DNA of 64,000 nt from Marivita geojedonensis (GCF_002115805.1 NZ_JFKC01000011.1:1-64000), one strand, 5' to 3'; shown: positions 8,130 to 17,231, counted from the first letter of the stretch. Translations and numbers: made by a program. The notes: generated by a model from the letters alone, not told the origin.

Positions 8130-9169
8130 CTGCCTCGGTACGGTTAGACAAACTGAACCATTGGTTTGGAACCTTGCACGCGTTGCGCGACATCTCTTTG
8201 GAGATAGGCGCGGGCGAATACGTCACGCTGCTTGGTCCGTCGGGCTGTGGAAAGACGACGCTGTTGTCGGTGCTCGGGGGATTCATCGACCCCGATCAGG
8301 GCACCGTGTTCATTGGGGACGCGGATATGACCAGCGTCGCGCCCGCAAAACGGCCGACTACCACGATGTTTCAGGACTACGCTCTGTTCCCGCATATGAG
8401 CCTTCGGGACAACGTGGCTTTTGGGTTGCGCATGGCTGGCGTTGCCAAGGCCGAACGGCATCGCAAGGCGGACGAGAAGCTCGATCTCGTGGGTCTCAAG
8501 GCCGACGGGAGGAAGCGACCGCATGAACTGTCAGGCGGGCAAAGACAGCGCGTTGCGTTAGCCCGCGCTTTGGCGGTGGAGCCAGAGGTGCTGTTGCTTG
8601 ATGAGCCGCTTGGAGCCTTGGACCTGAAATTGCGCCGTGCCATGCAGGACGAACTCAAGGACATTCAAAGGCAGGTTGGCACAACCTTCGTGCATGTGAC
8701 ACATGACCAAGAGGAAGCGATGGCAATCTCTGACCGGATTGTGGTGATGAACGCGGGCAGGATCGAGGATGCAGGGCCGCCTTTGCGCATCTACCGGGAG
8801 CCCGCATCGCTGTTTGCAGCCGATTTCATGGGCGAGATGAATCACATCCCGGCACAGGTTGGACCGCAAGGCGCGCAAACCGCGCTCACAAATCTGCCAG
8901 CCGCAGACCTTCCGCCAGGTGCTGCCACTGTTTGCATACGTCCCGAAGCCGTACGTCAGGATGGCAAAGGCATCGCATTAGGAGACGCAACGGTCCGGGA
9001 CGCAACCTTCTTCGGCACATATACCCGTGCGCATGTCACGCCGGTCACCGCGCCGGATATGGTACTGGTTGCGCATTTGCCGCCGACCAGCCTTCCCGAA
9101 GCGGGGACGGTGCTGAATTTGTCTGTCCTGCCGGAAGACATTCGGATCTTCACAAAGGAAACCGCATGA
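8126..9169 (+). CDS. ABC transporter ATP-binding protein (PotA-like)
   Basis: 347 residues. Walker A GPSGCGKTT, Q-loop FQDYALFPHM, signature LSGGQRQRVALARAL, Walker B LLLDEPLGALD and switch VTHDQEEA are all intact. A C-terminal TOBE domain of about 100 residues follows, as in PotA/FbpC-type ATPases. It powers the preceding permeases. ATGA overlaps join it to the genes before and after. Confidence 0.92.
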   Translation: MTASVRLDKLNHWFGTLHALRDISLEIGAGEYVTLLGPSGCGKTTLLSVLGGFIDPDQGTVFIGDADMTSVAPAKRPTTTMFQDYALFPHMSLRDNVAFGLRMAGVAKAERHRKADEKLDLVGLKADGRKRPHELSGGQRQRVALARALAVEPEVLLLDEPLGALDLKLRRAMQDELKDIQRQVGTTFVHVTHDQEEAMAISDRIVVMNAGRIEDAGPPLRIYREPASLFAADFMGEMNHIPAQVGPQGAQTALTNLPAADLPPGAATVCIRPEAVRQDGKGIALGDATVRDATFFGTYTRAHVTPVTAPDMVLVAHLPPTSLPEAGTVLNLSVLPEDIRIFTKETA

Positions 9170-9894
9170 AACGCGCCGCTCCCGAAGATTGGTATCGCGT
9201 CCAGACAATGGGCGATGACGTCACCTTGATCGACGAACCGCATATCCAACCCTTCTACCGCTGCAATATCTGGCACGTGCGCGGGAGGGACAAAGACATG
9301 TTGGTCGACAGTGGGATGGGCGTTGTGTCTCTGCGCGAATGGGTGCCGTTGGTGACCGAGCGCCCGCTGACAGCGGTCGCCAGCCACACGCATTTCGACC
9401 ATATTGGCTGCCATCACGAGTTCGAAGACTGTGCCATCCATCACGCAGAGGCCGGCATTCTGGCCGATCCAACGCGTGCCTCCACCCTTGCAGAACCTTA
9501 CGTCACCGATGAGATTTTCGACCTACTGCCGCCAGCACCGTACGTGTCCACAAATTATTCTGTGAAAGGCGCCAGGGCTGCGCAGTTGCTTGATGATGGC
9601 GACGTGATCGACCTTGGCGACCGTCACTTCGAAGTCATCCACACACCTGGTCACTCTCCCGGAGGTATCGCGCTTTGGGAAGCTAAGAGCGGCATCCTGT
9701 TTTCCGGCGATATCGTCTACGACGGTCCGCTGATCGAAGATACATATCATGCCGATCCACACGACTACCACGCGTCGATGGTCCGGCTTTACGATCTTCC
9801 CGTGCGCGTCGTTCACGGCGGCCACTTCGGAAGCTATGGCGCGGAGCGACATCGCACAATCATACGGGAATGGCTGGCATCAAAGGAGGGGTAG
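9166..9894 (+). CDS. Metallo-beta-lactamase-fold hydrolase
   Basis: 242 residues from ATG 9166, overlapping the ATPase stop as ATGA. The metal-binding set is complete: SHTHFDHIG (HxHxDH), HTPGHSPGG, the bridging Asp in LFSGDIVYDG and the final His in VVHGGHFGS. Such enzymes hydrolyse thioesters, lactones or amides using a binuclear metal site. Being last in a polyamine-type importer operon suggests that it processes the imported compound or a product, but the substrate cannot be read from sequence. Confidence 0.85.
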   Translation: MKRAAPEDWYRVQTMGDDVTLIDEPHIQPFYRCNIWHVRGRDKDMLVDSGMGVVSLREWVPLVTERPLTAVASHTHFDHIGCHHEFEDCAIHHAEAGILADPTRASTLAEPYVTDEIFDLLPPAPYVSTNYSVKGARAAQLLDDGDVIDLGDRHFEVIHTPGHSPGGIALWEAKSGILFSGDIVYDGPLIEDTYHADPHDYHASMVRLYDLPVRVVHGGHFGSYGAERHRTIIREWLASKEG

Positions 9895-10264
9895 ACGCCG
9901 CCGCATACCTTTTTTCTCAAGACGGGCAACGAAGGTTCAAACTGCGTTCCTTCAGTACGAGTTTCGGCGAATTTCTGTGTTGCACGGAAAAGCGGCTTGG
10001 CTTGCTGTTGGCGCTATGCATTAAAGTGGCGTTCCAAGTAGCTCGCCGGTCTCAATGCGCCGCCCCGAGTTCAAAAGGAATTCTGAAAGATCGACCGCCG
10101 ACCGCTATTCGTGCAAGCGATGGATCTTCCGTGCGAATATGCATGCTGCGCGGCCAGACTGGATCCATCTCGCATCGATTGACACAGGTCAAACAATTGC
10201 CGCGTCAACCGTGATTGATTTATTTCTATCCCTCCGGGCGGTTTGTGTTTTGGGGAGGACAGCG
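9895..10264. other. Degenerate leader region, no gene; candidate dyad at 10179
   Basis: About 370 bases with no convincing gene; the open frames here have no domain and poor codon character. A perfect 14-bp dyad TTGACACAGGTCAA lies at 10179-10192 and could be an operator. GGGGAGG before the ATG at 10265 is a strong ribosome site. The stretch looks like the promoter and leader of the sugar ABC operon whose body has been deleted downstream. Confidence 0.4.
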
Positions 10265-10459
10265 ATGCTTGGAAGATCAGCTATCCGTTCAACCGATCAC
10301 GTCGCCCTCAACAGCATCGTCAACGCTAGCACGGGGGTGAAGGATCACAACGTCGACATGGCTGCCGCAATAATTGCCGCTCTTCCGACCTTGCCCGTCT
10401 ATGTCGTGGCCGGGAGGGATTCTACCCGAGGGTTCATCGCGGGAGCAGTCAAGGGATAA
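10265..10459 (+). pseudogene. Remnant of a MalG/UgpE-type sugar permease (C-terminal tail)
   Basis: A 64-codon frame behind a good ribosome site. Its first 28 codons match nothing. The last 35 residues (MAAAIIAALPTLPVYVVAG ... RGFIAGAVKG) are the hallmark C-terminus of MalG/UgpE-type sugar permeases, which end in R-G-hydrophobic-x-x-G-A-V-K-G. The rest of the roughly 280-residue permease is missing. The stop lies 4 bp before the intact ATPase gene, the normal operon position. I read this as a deletion joining the operon leader to the last codons of the permease. Confidence 0.6.
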
Positions 10460-10463
10460 CCGA

Positions 10464-11561
10464 ATGGCACCAATCCTCGAAATTCGAAACCTTTACAAGA
10501 GCTTCGGCTCCGTCGACGTGTTGAAAAACATCAATGTCTCGATCGATCCCGGAGATTTCGTCGTGCTCGTCGGTCCCTCGGGGTGCGGCAAGTCCACGCT
10601 CTTGAATTGCATCGCTGGCCTGGAGCCCATCACACGCGGCACGATCGAGATCGCCGGCGAGGACATGACGGACGTGCCGGCTAGGGACCGCGACATCGCT
10701 ATGGTGTTCCAGTCCTACGCCCTTTACCCCACGATGAGCGTGGCACAGAATATCACTTTCGGGATGAGGGTACGCGGGATCGACCGTGAGACCCGCGAAA
10801 AAAAGCTGGCGGAGGTCGCTCGTCTTCTGAAGATCGAACCACTGCTTGACCGGCGGCCAAAGCAGCTATCAGGCGGACAGCGACAACGGGTGGCAATGGG
10901 CCGGGCGCTGGTGCGCGAGCCCAAGCTCTTTCTGTTCGACGAGCCCTTGTCGAATCTGGACGCCAAACTGCGTGTCGAGATGCGTGCAGAGATCCGCAGG
11001 CTTCACCAGAGACTGTCCACAACGATAGTATATGTGACTCACGATCAGATCGAGGCCATGACACTCGCCACGAAAATCGCCGTGATGAAGGCTGGGGAGG
11101 TTCATCAGATCGGCAAGCCCAAAGAGATTTACGAGCGGCCCGTAAACATGTTCGTGGCCGATTTCATAGGATCACCCTCCATGAACCTTTTCCCGGCTCG
11201 CGCAACGAGGGTCGATGGACATACGAGACTGGAAGTTTCGCGATCTGGTGGGGCGCCACTTGTGTTGAAGGATCCAAGGCAGTTTGATTTGCCATCCCAA
11301 GTCGTTGTCGGACTGCGCCCAGAGGATATCGCCGAGGCCAATCTGCGATCAGGGCCCTTCGTACAGACGGGCACCTGCCGTATTGATTTCATCGAGCAGT
11401 CCGGCTCTGACACCTATGTTCTCACGAAGCTTGGTGGGGTCGATGTCTTCGGGCGTTTCCACACGGAAACACATGTGGAAGAAGGTATGGAGATCGATTT
11501 CGCATTCGACCTCGCGAAGGTCTTGTTCTTTCACCCAGAGACCGAGGTGCTGTTAAACTAG
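10464..11561 (+). CDS. Sugar ABC transporter ATP-binding protein (UgpC/MsmK type), orphan
   Basis: 365 residues from ATG 10464. Walker A GPSGCGKST, Q-loop FQSYALYPTM, signature LSGGQRQRVAMGRAL, Walker B LFLFDEPLSNLD and switch VTHDQIEA are intact. The C-terminal regulatory domain is typical (VADFIGSPSMNLFPA, GLRPEDI). It belongs to the ATPases that energise carbohydrate or glycerol-3-phosphate importers. Only a permease tail precedes it, and no binding protein or permease follows, so it is either a relic or a shared ATPase serving other transporters; this class (MsmK) is known to be shared. Confidence 0.9.
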   Translation: MAPILEIRNLYKSFGSVDVLKNINVSIDPGDFVVLVGPSGCGKSTLLNCIAGLEPITRGTIEIAGEDMTDVPARDRDIAMVFQSYALYPTMSVAQNITFGMRVRGIDRETREKKLAEVARLLKIEPLLDRRPKQLSGGQRQRVAMGRALVREPKLFLFDEPLSNLDAKLRVEMRAEIRRLHQRLSTTIVYVTHDQIEAMTLATKIAVMKAGEVHQIGKPKEIYERPVNMFVADFIGSPSMNLFPARATRVDGHTRLEVSRSGGAPLVLKDPRQFDLPSQVVVGLRPEDIAEANLRSGPFVQTGTCRIDFIEQSGSDTYVLTKLGGVDVFGRFHTETHVEEGMEIDFAFDLAKVLFFHPETEVLLN

Positions 11562-11667
11562 GGTCTGGACTCATTGAGTTTCAAAGCCAGTAGAGATCAG
11601 ACATGGTCACCGCTCGTTTTTCGATCCGTGAATTACGCTACCGAGCGGTGATCAATAGGTCCTGTCC

Positions 11668-12012
11668 CTATGAGCCAAACTGGGACAGAGAACCCGAAGC
11701 AAACTGGGTTTCGGACGACACTCCAGGAGGCAGGTCAGGGACGTCGGCCAAATCCGGGACGGACGCGCCGAAAATGCCACCCAGCAGACCTTCGCGGCTG
11801 CTGACGAATTCACGCAGCGCTTCTGCGAGGGGATCCGTGCCGTTCACCAGCTGTGGATTGGCCGAGATGTAGGCAAGAATAGCCTGCGTATCGCCCGCTT
11901 CGACTAGGCCGCGCAACTCCACAAGATCATCCAGAGAGTAGACTGCGTGTGCAGCTTGTCCGAGTCCCAATGCTAAAGCGGACGAAAGGAGAACGATGCG
12001 TAGTTTCTTCAT
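11668..12012 (-). CDS. Small exported protein of unknown function
   Basis: 114 residues with a clear signal peptide (MKKLRIVLLSSALALGLGQAAHA, cleavage after AHA). The mature part is acidic, starts with YSLDDLVELRGLVEAGD and ends in a low-complexity Ser/Gly/Phe tail. I recognise no domain. The organisation (signal peptide, then a short helical segment with repeated Leu/Val/Asp) resembles the twin 68-residue proteins near 22.6 kb, but the sequences are not clearly related. It stands alone on the minus strand beside the glycosylation region. Confidence 0.65.
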   Translation of the reverse strand: MKKLRIVLLSSALALGLGQAAHAVYSLDDLVELRGLVEAGDTQAILAYISANPQLVNGTDPLAEALREFVSSREGLLGGIFGASVPDLADVPDLPPGVSSETQFASGSLSQFGS

Positions 12013-12301
12013 TCAGGCAACTCCGTAATTTGCGCGTTGGGCCATGGTTTAGCAGTGCAGCCATTAATGAAGCGTAAACGAATCCGGCCGTATGAATTTT
12101 CCATGTTGATTCAAAATCGAACGGTTGGCTGTTCCTGAAGGCCCTGCGGGTCAATTCAAGGTGCTGCTGGAAAAGGACGCAAATGTCGCAAAAAATGCTT
12201 GAAGCCATTGGGTTGAGCGCTGCGTATCGTGCAATCTGGGCGGAGGCTCAGATGTCAGACGACAAATCGGGACCGAGGCCATCGCGCGGTCTTCGGCTCG
12301 T

Positions 12302-13789
12302 TTGGATGCCGAGTCCATTGAGCTTCTCGAACTGTCCGAGAAATTGTCGAGGTATGTTTCCGAAAGCTGTCTTTCGCCGTTTCTCGATCTCGACAGTTCC
12401 GCTCTGAAAGCGCTTTTGCCTAAGGCGACGGTTCAGTCATTGCAGCGTTTTGGGTATCGGCTCACCCCAGACGCCACTGGTGAAGATGGGGCCTCCACGC
12501 CTATCCGGGATGAAACTCTGAGCCACTATGGTCTGAGGTATCTTGAAAAGGCCGAGCTTCGCAGTATCGAAAACCGTGACGTCATTGACGCGGGGAGTTT
12601 CGATGGATCGTCGGCGCGGTTCTTTCTGCAAAATCATCCGATCCAACGGGTTTTCTGTTTCGAACCCGATCCGGCAAATTTCGCGCATTTGATGAATGAC
12701 TCGCAGGCTGAACTGTCAAGCGGTCGGATCGTGGCAACGCAAGTGGCGTTATCGAACAGGATGGGGCTGGCGATCATGAGCCCCGCTGGCATGGGATCTT
12801 CGCGGGCAAAGGCCGAGCTCGTGGCAGAACCGCGAATTGTGGTGCGGTCAAAAACGATAGACGTTTTCCTGAAGGATTTCCCTGAAGCCAATATCGGTTT
12901 GATCAAACTGGATGTGGAGGGTGACGCAGTTTTGGCATTGCAAGGTGCTGTTCAGACCATTCGAACGCACCGGCCTGTTCTGATCGTCTCTTTCTATCAT
13001 ACGCCGCAGGAGTTCGCGGAAACACCTCCATACCTGCTTGATACGTTTCCCGCACCTGGAGCACCACAGCGCGACGTCTGTCGGGAGAGGTTGGGTCTGG
13101 CACCTGAAACCAGAGTTATTCTCCTTGCCGTTCACAAGTCTTCGAACAAGCGTAAGGGGTTCTCACTTGCTGCGCAGGCGCTGGCCAAGCTGGCGGTGGC
13201 AGACGACGGCGCGCATGATATCTGCGTTGCCGTCCTTGGAAGTGTCGACAAGGATGCGCTGTCCGATCTGGCACTGCCGTTCAAGGTTGTTTCGTTGGGA
13301 TTCATCTCTGAAGAGGAGCAGAAATCGGTGATCTACAAGGCCGCTGATGTCTGCCTTGTGCCATCGTTACAGGAATCGCTTTCGGTGGTCGCGTCCGATT
13401 CCATTCGCAATGGAACTCCGGTGGTGTGTTTCAAATCCAGTGGGTTGCAGAGCTTTGTGCGGCACAAGGCAAACGGATATACCGCCAGCGCCTTTGACAC
13501 GGACGATCTGTCGCGCGGGTTGCAATGGGCGTTGTTTGATTGTGACGCCCGTGCCACCCGCTCGGCAGCGGCCGAAACCGGGCAGGAGCTGTTTGCACCG
13601 GAAAACAATATCGAGCGTTATGAACAGATCATCGACCACGCAATTCGAAACCATGCGGCGCAGGACTTCGATACGGAAACCTTCGAGGAACTGACAAATC
13701 TTTTTCAGTGTGTTGGTCAGGATTCCCGGTACCGCCATGTTGTTCGACGGCATCTGGAGAAGTCGCTCAAGAAGACGAAGGTCGGCTGA
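12302..13789 (+). CDS. FkbM-family methyltransferase fused to half of a GT4 glycosyltransferase
   Basis: 495 residues from TTG 12302; the frame is open upstream to about 12204. Residues about 90-245 form an FkbM-type SAM methyltransferase (VIDAGSFDGSSARFF, FCFEPDP, LIKLDVEGDAVLALQGA). From about residue 255 the sequence is the C-terminal, nucleotide-sugar-binding half of a GT-B glycosyltransferase (RERLGLAPETRVILLAVHKS, GFISEEEQKSVIYKAADVCLVPSLQES). The acceptor-binding N-terminal half of GT4 is absent. An ATG at 12183 with a good ribosome site lies in another frame, so the true N-terminus may involve a frameshift. Probable role: modifying a surface glycan. Confidence 0.75.
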   Translation: MDAESIELLELSEKLSRYVSESCLSPFLDLDSSALKALLPKATVQSLQRFGYRLTPDATGEDGASTPIRDETLSHYGLRYLEKAELRSIENRDVIDAGSFDGSSARFFLQNHPIQRVFCFEPDPANFAHLMNDSQAELSSGRIVATQVALSNRMGLAIMSPAGMGSSRAKAELVAEPRIVVRSKTIDVFLKDFPEANIGLIKLDVEGDAVLALQGAVQTIRTHRPVLIVSFYHTPQEFAETPPYLLDTFPAPGAPQRDVCRERLGLAPETRVILLAVHKSSNKRKGFSLAAQALAKLAVADDGAHDICVAVLGSVDKDALSDLALPFKVVSLGFISEEEQKSVIYKAADVCLVPSLQESLSVVASDSIRNGTPVVCFKSSGLQSFVRHKANGYTASAFDTDDLSRGLQWALFDCDARATRSAAAETGQELFAPENNIERYEQIIDHAIRNHAAQDFDTETFEELTNLFQCVGQDSRYRHVVRRHLEKSLKKTKVG

Positions 13790-13792
13790 CAC

Positions 13793-16003
13793 TCAGCCGG
13801 TCAGCGCATTCAGCCCCATTCGCACTGCACGGTTGGGGTTCTTTTTGAGGATGTGCTGGCCCAACGCCTTGGCGAGCCGGGTATGGCCCTTTTCGACGGC
13901 TCGATTGAAAAGCTCCCGCTGATATCTCGGAAAGCTGCGACGGGTTCGGAGCATCTGGTAGTAGGCATCGCTGCTGAGAGTGCCATTCAGCGCGCCCAGA
14001 ATGATCGGGCTGAGAATTCCCATCTGATTCAGCGAACTGCCAAGCCGGTGGCCTAGAAGCGGCGCGCGAAGGTGCTGGACGTTGTCTGCCGTAAAGCGGG
14101 CTGCGTGACCGGCGTCCAGCGGCTCGTAAGGATCGTAGAGGATGGATACGCGGTTTGCTGCGGCGCTGACTGCTGCAGCATCCCCATATTTCCCGGAGAA
14201 ATCCCGATCCCATACAACCCTGTAGCGGGTTTCCCATGGAACAATCGATTTATCGACTGTCGATTGCGGTGAGATGGCGACGACATCGCATCCCGGTGCG
14301 GCAGGAGAAAACGCGCAGGCGGCATAGCCGCCCATGGATGCGCCGTAGAACACGACGCGTTTGAATTGGTTGAAAAAGCCACTCGCCTTCAGTTCGTCGA
14401 ACTGGTCGTATACCCACGGTTCCCGATACCAAGTCCAACCACCGGCCAGCACGCCGAGCATGGACCAGCCTTGGTCCTTGATGAAACTGTATCCCCATGG
14501 CCGCCGGTCTTCGCGCTTGGTCATCGCGATGTCGAGGTTGTCGAATGTCACGACAAGCGTATCCGGATCCCGCGGCACATAAAGGAAACTGTGGCCGTTT
14601 GTTCCCGGGCGATACCACCCACCCTTTCCAGCCAATTGAACGGCGATTTCATCCCAGGACTCATCCGTAACGGGAGAAGGTGGATTGGGGGTCACGCGTA
14701 TGCGGGTGACCGGTTTTCCGTCGTCTTCCCGTTCGGACAGCTTCGCATTGCTGCCGTAGGCTTTGAGGAATGGGAAAGCCCCGGACCCACGCCGGACATC
14801 CATAAAGACCCGCGTGTCGGAATGGATGCAGCGCTGCAGGAATGGTTCCAGAAACTGTGTTTTCCACTGATCGCCGAACCCTTGCAGATTGCACAGCACA
14901 TCCACCGGGCGCAGGTCTTTCTCGGCGCGGATCACCTTGATCCGATCAAGATCGACCTCGTTTTCGGTCAGGAAGGTGATGTAGTCCTTCAGCCACGGCA
15001 TGTCTTCGTCTTTGAATTTGGCCCGGCGGTTGGTGTTCACAAGCTGAATATCGCAATCGAATTTGTGGTGCAGGGCCAAGACAAAACTGCGCGCCTGTCC
15101 GGTCAGATCGGCAACGCTGGTGACCTCGTCGAGGTCCAGCGAGTCTATCAGCGCACCGTCAAAGGTGGTGTTGCCACGCCCTTTGATCGGGGCCAGCGCG
15201 GGGGTGATGCCATGCTCCTGCACCAGTTTCTCAAAGTACGATCCTTTGGGTGGCAGCCCGTCATGCAGGTTGCCCAACTGTCGCTTGTTCGACGCCCAGA
15301 GGTGCAGAGCGGTGGTCTGGCTCGTGATGAGACCCTCGGCAAGTTCGGCGCGTCGCATGAACTTGAACCGTTCCCGAAAGGTAATCGGGTAGAAGGCGTT
15401 GAGCGGCTGCACATGCTCTTCCAGACCCAGCTCATGCACATAGTGGGTGACCATCATCGGCCCCCACACACCCCAGGGCTGTTCGGTGATATGCACCGGC
15501 TTGCCCTTCTCGGCCTTCTTGCGCATCTCTTCTTTCCGCTTTTTCGGCAGGAAGGGCGCGATGGAGAACCGGTCACTTGTGAAGTCGAGCATCTGACGCA
15601 GCGCGTCGCTGTCGGCGGGAAGGCCCAAGACCGCGTTGTTCACCCGGTGTTCGCCGGGAAGCTCGTAGCCGAACACGTAGTCGCTGTCATAGTCCATCGG
15701 ACGGTAGCAATAGACGTCCGTATCCACCCAGATCATGCCTGGGTTCTGGTGGATCATGTGCAGGCGGAACCAGTCAGCAAACAGCGCATAGCTGTTCTTC
15801 TGCTCGTACTTGATGAAATCGTCGGTATCGATGATCTCGCGCCCGTCGCGGCGTATGACGCCGTCAGGGACATTGGGGATGTCCTCATAGCTGAACAGGG
15901 TGATCTTCTGGCCCTTGTCGACAAAGGACTTGAGACACAGCTGTTCCAGCCAGCTGAGCGGCCCTCCGATCCAGAGCGTTCCAACCTCGCGGGTGCGTGG
16001 CAT
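13793..16003 (-). CDS. Glycosyltransferase (GT32-like, DxD) fused to an alpha/beta-hydrolase domain
   Basis: 736 residues. The N-terminal 270 or so resemble sugar-transferase families with a DxD motif (LWIGGPLSWLEQLCLKSF, then MIWVDTDVYCYRPM at about 90-102), as in capsular alpha-1,4-glycosyltransferases. The middle part is not recognised. The C-terminal part carries a nucleophile elbow FYGASMGGYAACAF near residue 555, typical of an alpha/beta hydrolase, followed by a helical tail rich in Arg and Lys. It probably acts in the cytoplasm on a polysaccharide or glycan intermediate. It converges on the FkbM fusion with only 3 bp between them. Confidence 0.75.
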   Translation of the reverse strand: MPRTREVGTLWIGGPLSWLEQLCLKSFVDKGQKITLFSYEDIPNVPDGVIRRDGREIIDTDDFIKYEQKNSYALFADWFRLHMIHQNPGMIWVDTDVYCYRPMDYDSDYVFGYELPGEHRVNNAVLGLPADSDALRQMLDFTSDRFSIAPFLPKKRKEEMRKKAEKGKPVHITEQPWGVWGPMMVTHYVHELGLEEHVQPLNAFYPITFRERFKFMRRAELAEGLITSQTTALHLWASNKRQLGNLHDGLPPKGSYFEKLVQEHGITPALAPIKGRGNTTFDGALIDSLDLDEVTSVADLTGQARSFVLALHHKFDCDIQLVNTNRRAKFKDEDMPWLKDYITFLTENEVDLDRIKVIRAEKDLRPVDVLCNLQGFGDQWKTQFLEPFLQRCIHSDTRVFMDVRRGSGAFPFLKAYGSNAKLSEREDDGKPVTRIRVTPNPPSPVTDESWDEIAVQLAGKGGWYRPGTNGHSFLYVPRDPDTLVVTFDNLDIAMTKREDRRPWGYSFIKDQGWSMLGVLAGGWTWYREPWVYDQFDELKASGFFNQFKRVVFYGASMGGYAACAFSPAAPGCDVVAISPQSTVDKSIVPWETRYRVVWDRDFSGKYGDAAAVSAAANRVSILYDPYEPLDAGHAARFTADNVQHLRAPLLGHRLGSSLNQMGILSPIILGALNGTLSSDAYYQMLRTRRSFPRYQRELFNRAVEKGHTRLAKALGQHILKKNPNRAVRMGLNALTG

Positions 16004-16228
16004 CTGCTATTCCTCAATGCGCGCGCCTCTTGTTCTTTTTCGGGCGGCGGCGTTTCGAGCAGGTTAATCGCAAATGCCCCGACTTGGGTAGCCTGCGTGA
16101 AATCTGACTCAGTTTTTGCGTCATTCGTGCCTTTGCTGCCATGCGGGTTGCGTGGGCCTAGGCCGACACGTTAATTTTTCGAAAACATATGCAAACCGGG
16201 CAGAAATATTTCCGGTCATGAGGCAGAG

Positions 16229-17197
16229 ATGAGCAGTGAGACCTATACGGTTGTCTCAACCATGAAGAATGAGGGGCCCTACATTATTGACTGGGTCGCT
16301 CACTACAAAACCCTTGGTTTCGATCACATTCTTGTCTGTACGAACGACTGCACCGACACCACGGTTGAAATCCTCCTGCGACTGCAGGAAATGGGCCTTG
16401 TCACGCAGCACAACACCATTGTCCGACGCGCGGGGATTCACCGCTCTGCCCTGAGACAGGCGAGCCGGCGCTATGACATCGTCATGAATGCGACATGGGT
16501 GTTTGTCTGTGACGTCGATGAATACCTCAACATTCATCTTGGCGATGGATCAGTGCAGGCGCTGGTGGACGGGTCGGGTCCGGACGCAGACGTGATTTCG
16601 GTTCCTTGGCGTGTTTTCGGTCCGGATGGGATCGAGACCTTTGAGGATAAGCCTGTGACACAGCAGTTCCGCATGGCGGAACTCGAATGGGACGCAACCG
16701 AGCGGCCGGAGACCGGCAAATTCGTCAAGTCGCTGTATACCAACCAGCATAAGTTTCAGCGGATGGGTCTCCACGCACCCGTGTCGCTCGATGAACATGT
16801 TGCCGATACACGTCGGGTTCTCCCCGGTGGAGCGGAGTATGTCCTCAACGGCCAAAGAACGGAAAATCCTCCGCTTTTTACGCATGCTCAGGTGAACCAC
16901 TACGCACTGCGATCCTTGGACAGCTTTCTCATTAAGCGCGCGCGCGGCCGGGCCAACCATTCGCACCACGTTCTGGGGATGGAGTATTGGGAGCGGTTCA
17001 ACCTCAACGCGGAAAAAGACACATCGATCGACCGCTACAAGACCAAGGCGAACAAACTTGCGAAAGAGCTGAAGTCGGACCCGATCCTGGGGGATCTGCA
17101 CGCGCGTGCCGTGGAGTGGCATCAGCGCAAGGCAGCTTCGATCAAGATGGATCCGGAGATGGACGCTTTGGTGGGTGGTTTGAAAGCCGCACTGTAA
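16229..17197 (+). CDS. Glycosyltransferase family 2 (GT2_4-like)
   Basis: 322 residues, with GAGGCAG before the ATG. It opens with YTVVSTMKNEGPYIIDWVAHY and contains NDCTDTT and the metal-binding VCDVDEYLNI (DxD). This is the family whose members begin with T-x-x-K-N-E-G/A. A paralogous domain makes up the second half of the 748-residue protein at 19961. It is expected to transfer a sugar to a surface polysaccharide or protein-linked glycan; donor and acceptor are unknown. Confidence 0.85.
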   Translation: MSSETYTVVSTMKNEGPYIIDWVAHYKTLGFDHILVCTNDCTDTTVEILLRLQEMGLVTQHNTIVRRAGIHRSALRQASRRYDIVMNATWVFVCDVDEYLNIHLGDGSVQALVDGSGPDADVISVPWRVFGPDGIETFEDKPVTQQFRMAELEWDATERPETGKFVKSLYTNQHKFQRMGLHAPVSLDEHVADTRRVLPGGAEYVLNGQRTENPPLFTHAQVNHYALRSLDSFLIKRARGRANHSHHVLGMEYWERFNLNAEKDTSIDRYKTKANKLAKELKSDPILGDLHARAVEWHQRKAASIKMDPEMDALVGGLKAAL

Positions 17198-17202
17198 GCC
17201 CA

Positions 17203-17231
17203 GCGGACGGGCTCTGTTTGAGACCGTCCGC
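17203..17231. terminator. Candidate intergenic hairpin
   Basis: An 8-bp perfect stem GCGGACGG ... CCGTCCGC with a 13-base loop, in the 70 bp between two convergent genes. There is no run of T on either side, so it would be a weak or factor-assisted terminator. Confidence 0.35.

Noticed and set aside
14366-16174. 602-codon open frame antisense to the GT32-like gene
   Set aside because: It mirrors a well-supported gene on the other strand in high-GC DNA, has no domain, and its composition (many His, Val, Gln) is typical of an antisense shadow.
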